Shown piece after piece: positions 1 through 5,476 of a stretch of DNA of 5,628 nucleotides. A program made the position numbers and the translations under genes. Each line of letters opens with the position of its first letter. Positions within the stretch are counted from its first letter, which is position 1. The notes under the pieces were generated by a model. That model did no database searches, was not told where the DNA came from, and saw only the letters and a list, made by a program, of their open reading frames with translations. The stretch is from an uncultured Selenomonadales bacterium (GTDB lineage Bacteria; Bacillota_C; Negativicutes; Selenomonadales; Selenomonadaceae): the NCBI GenBank assembly GCA_947302675.1, contig CAMYWI010000113.1, positions 1-5,628 on the forward strand, written 5' to 3'.

Positions 1-13
1 TTAAAAGCACTTT

Positions 14-22
14 TGATAAAAT
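14..22 (+). promoter_or_regulatory. Possible extended -10 promoter element upstream of the coiled-coil gene and htpG
   Basis: The bases TGATAAAAT contain a TG-N extension directly before TAAAAT, which differs from the TATAAT consensus at one position. A transcript starting about seven bases downstream would begin just before the AAAGGAGG ribosome binding site at 31-38, giving a very short leader. The matching -35 box would lie at or before the left edge of the window, so it cannot be checked. No CIRCE-type heat-shock operator is visible in the bases present. The region is AT-rich, so a chance match is quite possible. Confidence 0.35.
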
Positions 23-46
23 TAAACTAAAAAGGAGGAATTCATT

Positions 47-412
47 ATGCCACACCCTACATCGCGAGAAAAAAGTCGTTCGACGGAGCTACCTACATTC
101 AACGAATTGCTTTATGGACAAGTAAAAGACGTGCAAGAGCGCATTGACCGCGTGGAAAAAAGTCTTGACCGAGTGAATATTCGCCTTGACAGACAAGACG
201 CCCGAATGGACAAGCTCGAAGAAAAATTGGAAACAACGCGGCGAGAATTAAACGCCCGCATGGACAAGCTCGACGGCAAAATCGACAGACTCGCGGACAA
301 AATCGACGCAATGCACAACGAGTTGAAGTCTTCGACGGGGCACATTTCCATTGCAAACATCTCGACGGTCGGCATTGCGCTCGGCGTTCTTTATTCTATC
401 CTTTCAAAATAA
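47..412 (+). CDS. Small coiled-coil protein with C-terminal membrane anchor, function unknown
   Basis: This 121-residue protein is not one I can name. Residues 1-20 are polar. Residues about 26-95 form a heptad-patterned, highly charged coiled coil with repeated R-M-D-K-L and K-I-D-R-L units. Residues about 100-119 (ISIANISTVGIALGVLYSIL) are hydrophobic and look like a single transmembrane helix with only Ser-Lys after it, so the protein is probably tail-anchored with the coiled coil on the cytoplasmic side. There is no signal peptide. The layout, coiled coil then C-terminal membrane helix, resembles XhlA-type phage haemolysin/holin helper proteins, but no phage genes are nearby. The ATG start has a near-perfect AAAGGAGG at 31-38. 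The gene lies 21 bases before htpG with no terminator between, so co-transcription is likely. The coiled coil contains short internal DNA repeats, which suggests growth by duplication. Confidence 0.8.
   Translation: MPHPTSREKSRSTELPTFNELLYGQVKDVQERIDRVEKSLDRVNIRLDRQDARMDKLEEKLETTRRELNARMDKLDGKIDRLADKIDAMHNELKSSTGHISIANISTVGIALGVLYSILSK
198..273 (+). repeat. Internal direct repeat inside the coiled-coil gene
   Basis: A 22-base unit at 198-219 recurs at 252-273 with one mismatch, 54 bases (18 codons) apart. Each copy encodes A-R-M-D-K-L followed by an acidic residue. Just downstream, AAAATCGAC occurs at 278-286 and again at 299-307, a spacing of 21 bases, exactly one coiled-coil heptad. The repeats are in frame, and fit lengthening of the coiled coil by slippage or local duplication. 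Confidence 0.75.
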
Positions 413-417
413 ATTAC

Positions 418-423
418 AGGAGG
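418..423 (+). promoter_or_regulatory. Ribosome binding site of htpG
   Basis: AGGAGG lies ten bases before the ATG at 434, right after the stop codon of the upstream gene. It fixes the htpG start and shows that htpG has its own strong initiation site even if it shares a transcript with the gene before it. Confidence 0.85.
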
Positions 424-433
424 AAAAAATTTT

Positions 434-2347
434 ATGGCTACTGAAAAATTGGAGTTCCAAGCCGAAACTAAGCGTCTGCTCGACTTGGTTGTCAATTCCA
501 TTTACACCAACAAGGAAATTTTCCTGCGCGAGCTGATTTCCAATGCAAGCGACGCGCTCGACAAGCTCAGAATCGAATCTTTGACCAACAAAAATCTTTT
601 GGAAGGCGACGAGAGCTTTGAAATTTTCGTTGTCCCCGACGAAAACACCAAAACTATCACAATCAGCGATAACGGCATCGGCATGACGCGCGACGAGGTC
701 ATTAACAACATCGGCACCATCGCCAAGAGCGGCACTAAAGATTTTCTCGACAAAATCCGCGAATCATCTAACGCCGCCGCGCAGGAGCTTATCGGTCAAT
801 TCGGCGTCGGCTTTTACTCCGCGTTTATCGTCGCGGATAAGGTTGAGCTGATTACTCGCAAGGCGGGCACTGATTCCGCAGTCAAATGGACTTCCGACGG
901 CGCGGGCGAGTACGAACTTGAAGATTTTCAGAAAGATTCGCGCGGCACGACCATTGTTCTCCACCTCAAGAAAGAATTTGACGGCGAAAACGTCAACGAC
1001 GAATACAATTTCACCGACATTTACGAGATTGAACGCCTTATTAAAAAATACTCCGATTTCGTGCGCTATCCCATTAAAATGAGTTTTGAAATTAAAAATA
1101 AGCCCGAAGACGAGCCGACGATTGAAGTCCGCACTGTCAATTCCATGAAACCGCTCTGGACGCGCTCAAAATCCGAGATTTCCCGCGAAGAATACGACGA
1201 ATTTTTTAAACAGCAACTGCACGAGTGGGAATCGCCGCTTGAAATTTTCCACGTCAAGGCGGAGGGCACTTTTGAATATACCGCACTTGTTTGCATTCCG
1301 AAAAAAGCCGCGCCGAACCTTTACTACTCCGATTATGAGGCGGGACTTCAACTTTATTCGCGCCACGTCTTCATAATGGACAAGTGCAAAGATTTCTTGC
1401 CGGATTGGCTGCGGTTCATGAAAGGTTTGGTCGATTCGCCTGACCTGCCGCTGAATATTTCGCGCGAACTCCTCCAGAAAAGCACGGAAGTTAAAGTTAT
1501 CGGCAAGGCGTTGGAAAAAAATATCCTCAAGCAACTTGCCAAGCTCCTCAAGGACGAACGCGACAAGTACGAGGAATTTTGGGCGCAATTCGGCAAGTCG
1601 CTCAAAATCGGCGTCTATAACAGCGTCTTCGACAGCAAGGCTAAGGACAATTTGAAGGATTTGCTCCTTTTCCAAACGTCTAAGGACGGGAAATTTGCAA
1701 CGCTTGCCGAGTATGTCGAGCGTATGCCCGATTTCCAGCAAAATATTTACTTCGCGGTCGGCAAAAGCTCTGCGGCGATTGAACAGCTCCCGCAAATGGA
1801 ACTTCTGCGCGAGCGTGGGCTTGAAGTCCTTTATCTGACCGACCCCGTTGACGAATTTACGATTGATGTCCTGCACGAGTACGCAGAAAAGCATTTTCAA
1901 TCGATTACGCGCGAGAACTTTCACCTTGACGACGCCGAGTCGCAAAAAGTTAAGGCGGAAGTCGAAGAAATTGCCAAGACGCGCGAAGATTTGCTCAAAG
2001 ACGTTAAAGAGGCAATCGGCGGCGACGTTAAGGAAGTGCGCTTGACTTCGCAACTAAAAACTGGCGCGGTTTGCCTCGTCACGGGCGAGGGCGGTCCTTC
2101 GCTGTCAATGGAAAAAACTTTCGCCGCAATGAACAATCCAATGTTCAAAGCGACGCAAATCCTTGAACTCAACCCCAATCACGCCGTGTTTAAGAAGTTG
2201 GAAAGCCTCCACGCGCTCGGAAAGGACAATCAAGCCTTCAAAGACCTGTGCACGACGCTTTACTCGCTCGCGTTGCTGATTGAAGGCGTCATGCCCGACA
2301 ATCCCGCCGACCTCGCCAACAAAGTCACCGACCTTTTGACCAGATAA
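434..2347 (+). CDS. htpG: Chaperone protein HtpG (bacterial Hsp90)
   Basis: HtpG is the cytosolic, ATP-driven dimeric chaperone of the Hsp90 family, which remodels client proteins together with the DnaK system. The 637-residue length is normal for the bacterial family. The N-terminal GHKL ATPase domain (about 1-215) shows the helix with E33 (catalytic water activation) and N37 (magnesium), the D79-N-G-I-G-M nucleotide-binding motif, the lid segment G94-T-I-A-K-S-G-T, and the glycine-rich I120-G-Q-F-G-V-G-F-Y-S. The middle domain begins near the M238-K-P-L-W motif and contains the conserved L-N-I-S-R344-E loop, whose arginine contacts the ATP gamma-phosphate in known structures. The C-terminal dimerisation domain occupies roughly 510-637. 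There is no MEEVD tail, as expected for bacteria. All key residues are intact. The gene follows a coiled-coil membrane protein gene by 21 bases and ends in a strong terminator. Confidence 0.98.
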   Translation: MATEKLEFQAETKRLLDLVVNSIYTNKEIFLRELISNASDALDKLRIESLTNKNLLEGDESFEIFVVPDENTKTITISDNGIGMTRDEVINNIGTIAKSGTKDFLDKIRESSNAAAQELIGQFGVGFYSAFIVADKVELITRKAGTDSAVKWTSDGAGEYELEDFQKDSRGTTIVLHLKKEFDGENVNDEYNFTDIYEIERLIKKYSDFVRYPIKMSFEIKNKPEDEPTIEVRTVNSMKPLWTRSKSEISREEYDEFFKQQLHEWESPLEIFHVKAEGTFEYTALVCIPKKAAPNLYYSDYEAGLQLYSRHVFIMDKCKDFLPDWLRFMKGLVDSPDLPLNISRELLQKSTEVKVIGKALEKNILKQLAKLLKDERDKYEEFWAQFGKSLKIGVYNSVFDSKAKDNLKDLLLFQTSKDGKFATLAEYVERMPDFQQNIYFAVGKSSAAIEQLPQMELLRERGLEVLYLTDPVDEFTIDVLHEYAEKHFQSITRENFHLDDAESQKVKAEVEEIAKTREDLLKDVKEAIGGDVKEVRLTSQLKTGAVCLVTGEGGPSLSMEKTFAAMNNPMFKATQILELNPNHAVFKKLESLHALGKDNQAFKDLCTTLYSLALLIEGVMPDNPADLANKVTDLLTR

Positions 2348-2367
2348 ATATCTTTGCAAAAAAATTC

Positions 2368-2394
2368 GCCCTCGCGCGTTGCGGGGGCTTTTTT
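2368..2394 (+). terminator. Rho-independent terminator of htpG, probably bidirectional
   Basis: An 8-bp GC-rich stem (2368-2375 with 2381-2388, one G-U pair) encloses the five-base loop GCGTT and is followed by six T at 2389-2394. On the other strand the same stem is followed, after GAA, by a run of seven T (A-run at 2358-2364). It can therefore also stop transcription of the minus-strand operon, whose last gene ends at 2410. It separates two convergent units. Confidence 0.9.
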
Positions 2395-2409
2395 AGTCTC
2401 GCGTTGTAA

Positions 2410-3435
2410 TCACTCCGGCAGTTGGTCGAGCAGTTTTAACTTTGTGCCGTCGACGAAAATTATTTCCGTAACCTCAATGTGAATGTCTTTCTTGCGTAGC
2501 CCGTGCTTCATGGCGTCGACGTCCGCGCGGACGAACGGATTTAAAGTTTTGGTCACGTCGAAAGTTTGAATGCCCTGCGGCGCGTCAAGCATGTCAATCG
2601 CGAACGGCGTAAAATTTTCCTTGCCGTCCTTGCCTAGAATAATCACGTTGCCGACGACTTTATCAAGCGGCTTGGCGGAGTAAACGTCGCACTTGAGCGA
2701 GATGTTGAGCGTCTTGGAAAAGCCGTACTCGTCGCCGTCCGAACTCTTGACCTTGAAACTTTTGACTTTAAAAATCTCGTCCATTTGCCGAGCAATCGGC
2801 GCGTTCAATGAATCGAGCTTGCGACGCAACGCGCTACGATAAGCATTGTAATAATCTTCAAAGCCTCGCGCGTTCGTGATTCGCCAATTAACTTCTGGCG
2901 CAGGTTCAAGCTCAACCTCAAGCTCAAAGCTGAATTTCATTTCCGCGTTGTAGAAAATAATCGACGAAGTTACCACGTTGCCGACGGCGTGCGGCATGGT
3001 GTAGCTTTTAATCTCGCAAGAGGCGACGCCCGATTTTTTAAAAAAGTTTTGCGCGTTGGCGGGGTTGTCAGGGAAAGTGACGTTGCCCGTCAAAATGTAT
3101 TCGTCCAAAGCCGCCCGCGCAGAGTTCATAAATTCGGGCTTGAGCTGATTTTCGTAGCGGCTTTGAAGTTCAGCTGTTGAATAAGCCGTCGGAAGAATCT
3201 CCGAATTAATTTGCTCGGTCAAAATTTCTCGCGCGGCAATCTCGATAATCGCGTCCGTGTCGACGTACTTTTTAAAAGCCGCGACGTCGTGACTTTCGAG
3301 AGCCTCGCGGGCAAGTCGGAGCGTGTTAATCGGCTTATCATTGAGCCGTTGCAAGTTCTGCTGAATACCAAGCCCCACGACGCCAATCAAAATCAAAAAA
3401 ATTCCCAACGCCACAAAAAATTTTCTAGTGTTCAT
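2410..3435 (-). CDS. Uncharacterised single-pass membrane protein, weakly DUF2939-like
   Basis: I do not recognise a named family with certainty. The 341-residue protein begins with a short basic stretch (R4, K5) and one hydrophobic helix at about 6-24 that has no lipobox cysteine. It is thus likely an inner-membrane signal anchor with the rest outside the cytoplasm. Residues 37-75 (a helix with A-L-E-S-H-D-V-A-A-F-K-K-Y-V-D, then an A-A-R-E-I-L segment) recall the start of DUF2939-type domains, in which a residue-counting helix is followed by a V-D motif. V-N-W-R-I at 182-186 could close that first domain. The remaining part, about 220-341, is rich in predicted beta strands and may be a second domain. 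Only two cysteines occur (C140, C249), with no catalytic motif visible. The ATG overlaps the trmD stop as ATGA and lacks a good ribosome binding site, so translation is probably coupled to trmD. The gene sits where rplS is often found in Bacillota. Confidence 0.85.
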   Translation of the reverse strand: MNTRKFFVALGIFLILIGVVGLGIQQNLQRLNDKPINTLRLAREALESHDVAAFKKYVDTDAIIEIAAREILTEQINSEILPTAYSTAELQSRYENQLKPEFMNSARAALDEYILTGNVTFPDNPANAQNFFKKSGVASCEIKSYTMPHAVGNVVTSSIIFYNAEMKFSFELEVELEPAPEVNWRITNARGFEDYYNAYRSALRRKLDSLNAPIARQMDEIFKVKSFKVKSSDGDEYGFSKTLNISLKCDVYSAKPLDKVVGNVIILGKDGKENFTPFAIDMLDAPQGIQTFDVTKTLNPFVRADVDAMKHGLRKKDIHIEVTEIIFVDGTKLKLLDQLPE

Positions 3436-4112
3436 TTAATCAAGTCCGGTCTGCGTGTGCGTGTTAAGTTCAGTGCTTGAGCTGTGCGCCATTTTTTTAT
3501 CTCGGCGTGGTTGCCCGACAACAGTACTTCGGGCACGAGTTTTCCCTCGAACTCTCGCGGGCGCGTGTACTGCGGAAAGCCCAACATGCCGTCGAAAAAT
3601 GAATCGGTCGCCGCCGACTCCGCCGATCCTAAGACGTTCGGGAGCATTCGCGCCACCGCGTCGACGATAACCATTGCAGGAAGTTCGCCGCCCGTCAACA
3701 CGTAGTCACCGATTGAAATTAACTCGTCGGCAAGGTCATAAATCCGCGAGTCAAAGCCTTCGTAATGACCGCAGATAAAAATAATCTGGTCGAGCGCGGC
3801 GAGTTCCTTTGCTTTGGCTTGAGTGAAGACTTCGCCGCTTGGGTCAGTGATAATAATTTTGCGCGAAAGATTTTCCTCTGATTTGCTCAACACGTCGCGA
3901 ACGGCAAGATAAACGGGTTCGGGCTTTAGAACCATGCCCGCGCCGCCGCCAAACGGCGAGTCGTCAACTTGCCTGTGCTTATCGAAGGCGAAGTCGCGCA
4001 GTTGCGTGAACCGTATCGACAAAATATTTTTCTCGACGGCGCGTTTGATTATGCTTTCGCCGAAGACACCGCCGAACATTTCTGGAAACAAAGTTATAAT
4101 GTCAATAAGCAT
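3432..4112 (-). CDS. trmD: tRNA (guanine-37-N1)-methyltransferase TrmD
   Basis: TrmD transfers a methyl group from S-adenosylmethionine to N1 of G37, next to the anticodon of tRNAs reading CUN, CCN and CGG, and so prevents +1 frameshifting. The protein acts in the cytoplasm as a homodimer with a trefoil-knotted SPOUT fold. The family's start M-L-I-D-I-I-T-L-F-P-E-M-F fixes the ATG at 4110-4112; an in-frame TTG further upstream would add 12 atypical residues. Visible motifs are F54-G-G-G-A-G-M, the SAM-binding knot segments C114-G-H-Y-E-G-F-D-S-R and I134-G-D-Y-V-L-T-G-G-E-L, R155, and D170-S-F followed by P-Q-Y-T-R-P. R155 and D170 correspond to the catalytic R154 and D169 of E. coli. At 226 residues it is slightly short at the C-terminus. 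It overlaps rimM by 11 bases and the next gene by the ATGA junction. Confidence 0.97.
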   Translation of the reverse strand: MLIDIITLFPEMFGGVFGESIIKRAVEKNILSIRFTQLRDFAFDKHRQVDDSPFGGGAGMVLKPEPVYLAVRDVLSKSEENLSRKIIITDPSGEVFTQAKAKELAALDQIIFICGHYEGFDSRIYDLADELISIGDYVLTGGELPAMVIVDAVARMLPNVLGSAESAATDSFFDGMLGFPQYTRPREFEGKLVPEVLLSGNHAEIKKWRTAQALNLTRTRRPDLIK

Positions 4113-4596
4113 TTGAATCAACCAAAATTTTCTGCGCGGCAATGTCAATCGACGTAACGACGGATTTTAGGGCGGGTATCAAAATATTTCCGTCGACCTC
4201 GAAAACGTCATTGCTGCCAGTCTTTAAAACGTTGGTGACCGTGCCGAGCCTTTTCTCGCCGTCGAAGACTTCACAGCCGATAACGTCGAAAATATAAAAC
4301 TCGCCGTCGTCGAGCGGCGCGGCGTCTTTCCTATCGACCGTCAGAAATTTATTCGTCAATGCCCGCGCAGATTCGCGACTGTCAACGCCCGCGAACTTCA
4401 TAAAGATCTGCCCGTTGATGTGCTTGACTTCCTCCACGCGAAAAATTTTCCCGCCGACAGAAATTTGCTTTAGGTCGTCGAAACGCCCTTCAAAATCTGT
4501 CAGCGGAATTATTTTCAACGTGCCGTCGAGTCCGCGAGCCGCCCCGACTTTCCCGACGATTATTTCTTTAACTTCTGATTGCAATGATCTTGTCAT
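4102..4596 (-). CDS. rimM: Ribosome maturation factor RimM
   Basis: RimM binds ribosomal protein S19 and helps the 30S subunit head and its 16S rRNA mature. The 164-residue length fits the family. The N-terminal RimM beta-barrel domain shows I12-I-V-G-K-V, the R21-G-L-D-G turn (usually H-G-L-x-G; here arginine replaces histidine) and T33-D-F-E-G-R-F. The C-terminal PRC-barrel domain, from about F100, shows the family signature G127-S-N-D-V-F-E-V followed by I138-L-I-P-A and the closing D-x-x-x-x-x-I-L-V-D strand. The ATG at 4594-4596 has only a weak GGTAG upstream and lies inside the end of ylqD (29-base overlap), suggesting coupled translation. A TTG four codons downstream is a possible alternative start. 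Adjacency to trmD and rpsP is the classic bacterial arrangement. Confidence 0.95.
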   Translation of the reverse strand: MTRSLQSEVKEIIVGKVGAARGLDGTLKIIPLTDFEGRFDDLKQISVGGKIFRVEEVKHINGQIFMKFAGVDSRESARALTNKFLTVDRKDAAPLDDGEFYIFDVIGCEVFDGEKRLGTVTNVLKTGSNDVFEVDGNILIPALKSVVTSIDIAAQKILVDSNAY

Positions 4597-4963
4597 CTTC
4601 TACCAAAATTTCAACGTTCATGGCGTCGCGCAGGTTGTCGCCGATTTTCAACTCAACTTGCCGTTCGGTCGTGCCCTGAAGAATTTCCGCGCCCAGTGCC
4701 AATTTCTCGAAGGTCTCCTTGCGACGGTGAGCTTCGTCCAAACGACCTTGACGCGGAGCCATTTCGCCGCTGAAAAAGTGTCTTATCTGCGCCTCGTGCT
4801 CCGGACTCTTTTCAAGCTCGCGTTGCATGTCGATATTTATCTGCTTGAGTTCGAGTTCCATTTGCTCGGCGACTTTGACCGCCTCATCGACGAGACGCGC
4901 GCGCAATTTCTCCGTGAGCTTTGCCTTGACCGTAACCGGCACCGTCATTGTGATTTTGTTCAT
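4568..4963 (-). CDS. ylqD: YlqD family protein, function unknown
   Basis: The 131-residue protein matches the YlqD family by position and architecture. In Bacillus subtilis the same gene lies between the KH-protein gene ylqC and rimM. A short beta-rich start (residues 1-12) leads into a long charged helical region, about 13-95, predicted to form coiled coil, and the end (about 98-131) looks like a small beta domain, with V-E-L-K-I-G-D-N-L followed by a hydrophobic strand. The function is unknown in the family; the operon suggests a link to translation or ribosome assembly. The ATG at 4961-4963 is chosen because a strong GGGAGG lies at 4972-4977 on this strand, eight bases before it. The frame stays open upstream to 5059, but that stretch is the hairpin array and encodes an atypical sequence, so it is most likely untranslated. 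Confidence 0.9.
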   Translation of the reverse strand: MNKITMTVPVTVKAKLTEKLRARLVDEAVKVAEQMELELKQINIDMQRELEKSPEHEAQIRHFFSGEMAPRQGRLDEAHRRKETFEKLALGAEILQGTTERQVELKIGDNLRDAMNVEILVEDDKIIAIRS

Positions 4964-5010
4964 GTGAATTCCTCCCAAAAAATCTTGAAAAGTAGCGGTT
5001 CGTCGCAACC

Positions 5011-5120
5011 CGGTCGCCCAAGGATGGGCGACCGCGCCGCGTTTGAACAGGATGTTCAAGCGGCGTTGAAACGCCCTTTCTTTTGCATACTTTTCTTTGG
5101 GCGTAGCAAAGAAAAGTATG
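5011..5120. repeat. Array of stem-loops, probable palindromic repeat element
   Basis: Several inverted repeats follow each other almost without gaps. First, 10-bp arms at 5011-5020 and 5025-5034 enclose AGGA. Second, arms CGCCGC (5035-5040) and GCGGCG (5060-5065), plus an inner TTGAACA (5043-5049) and TGTTCAA (5053-5059) around GGA, form a stem with a two-base bulge. Third, GGCGT (5062-5066) and ACGCC (5071-5075) around TGAA overlap and compete with the second stem. Fourth, perfect 14-bp arms at 5086-5099 and 5107-5120 enclose seven bases. Such dense palindromic arrays in spacers are typical of REP-like or non-autonomous dispersed repeats, and a structured RNA is the main alternative. Only one copy lies in this window, so repetitiveness is inferred. 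Confidence 0.65.
5086..5120. repeat. Perfect 14-bp inverted repeat
   Basis: CATACTTTTCTTTG at 5086-5099 is exactly complementary to CAAAGAAAAGTATG at 5107-5120, with a GGCGTAG loop. The stem is AT-rich and neither strand has a T-run after it, so it does not look like a standard intrinsic terminator. It marks the right end of the stem-loop array. Confidence 0.85.
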
Positions 5121-5169
5121 TTAATAAAAATAAATGAATAGATTAAGCCAACTCAGCGCGACGAGCCGT

Positions 5170-5194
5170 AAAAAACAAAAAGGCGGCAAGCCTT
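5170..5194 (-). terminator. Terminator-like hairpin (possible attenuator) after khpA
   Basis: On the minus strand, AAGGC (5194-5190) and GCCTT (5184-5180) form a 5-bp stem around the loop TTGCC, followed by TTTGTTTTTT (5179-5170). The T-rich tail is good but the stem is short, so partial termination is more likely than a full stop. It lies 24 bases beyond the khpA stop and could lower expression of ylqD, rimM and trmD relative to rpsP and khpA. Confidence 0.55.
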
Positions 5195-5217
5195 AACTGC
5201 TCACCGCGCCGACTTTG

Positions 5218-5445
5218 TCATTCGATGTCAACTGAAACTTTTTTCTTCTCACGTGTTGCGGCGGACTTGACTATGGTACGAATCGCCTTCGCAATCCGCC
5301 CCTGTTTGCCAATGACCCTGCCCATATCTTCCTTCGCGACGTGCAGTTTTAAGATAGTGCGCTCTTCTTCTTCGACCGCCTCAACTTGCACCTCTTCGGG
5401 TTTTTCGACAAGTGCTTTTGCCAGCACCGTTACAAGTTCTTGCAT
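5218..5445 (-). CDS. khpA: KH-domain RNA-binding protein KhpA (YlqC)
   Basis: KhpA is a small cytoplasmic RNA-binding protein. In streptococci it partners with KhpB/EloR and affects cell division and elongation, and in other Bacillota it binds many transcripts. The 75-residue length is typical of the family. The single KH domain fills the protein: an N-terminal helix (L4-L12), an acidic loop (E25-E28), a beta strand T30-V36, then G42-R-V-I-G-K-Q-G49 with the RNA-contacting G46-K-Q-G49 loop intact, helix I51-A63 and the last strand K69-I74. The ATG at 5443-5445 has GAGGT upstream as its ribosome binding site. The gene begins 31 bases after the rpsP stop, the conserved Bacillota order, which supports co-transcription with the S16 gene. 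Confidence 0.95.
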   Translation of the reverse strand: MQELVTVLAKALVEKPEEVQVEAVEEEERTILKLHVAKEDMGRVIGKQGRIAKAIRTIVKSAATREKKKVSVDIE

Positions 5446-5476
5446 GATCTTTTACCTCAACTAGTCTGTTAAATGA

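Larger units (their letters stand above)
4964..5217 (-). other. Intergenic spacer between khpA and ylqD with structured elements
   Basis: This 254-base spacer interrupts an operon whose other junctions are 31 bases or less, or overlapping. Read in the direction of the operon it contains a terminator-like hairpin just after khpA (5170-5194), an AT-rich stretch (about 5121-5150), a perfect 14-bp inverted repeat (5086-5120), further GC-rich hairpins (5011-5075), and finally the ribosome binding site of ylqD. The AT-rich stretch could hold a promoter for ylqD-rimM-trmD; a TTGGCT is present on the minus strand at about 5144-5149, but no convincing -10 box at standard spacing goes with it. I see no coding capacity worth calling. 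Confidence 0.7.

Noticed and set aside
3..14. Short inverted repeat AAAAG-CA-CTTTT at the left edge
   Set aside because: The loop is too short for a stable hairpin and the pairing is mostly A-T; it may be the tail of something outside the window but cannot be judged.
34..44. Identical 11-base GGAGGAATTCA before both the coiled-coil gene and ylqD
   Set aside because: The shared part is mainly the ribosome binding site consensus in an AT-rich setting; two copies are not enough to claim a shared regulatory element.
1166..2053. Long open frame (295 codons) on the minus strand opposite htpG
   Set aside because: It lies entirely antisense to a well-conserved htpG and its translation resembles no protein family; long antisense frames are common opposite genes with this codon usage.
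4113..4148. Upstream TTG start for trmD adding 12 residues
   Set aside because: The family's conserved N-terminus begins exactly at the ATG at 4110-4112, and the extra residues are atypical and would lengthen the overlap with rimM.
4964..5059. A 32-residue N-terminal extension of ylqD from an upstream in-frame ATG
   Set aside because: The extension is encoded by the stem-loop array, does not look like a YlqD N-terminus, and a strong GGGAGG sits just before the internal ATG at 4961-4963.
4415..5137. 240-codon open frame on the plus strand opposite rimM, ylqD and the spacer
   Set aside because: It covers parts of two recognised minus-strand genes and the hairpin array, and its translation has no family-like features.
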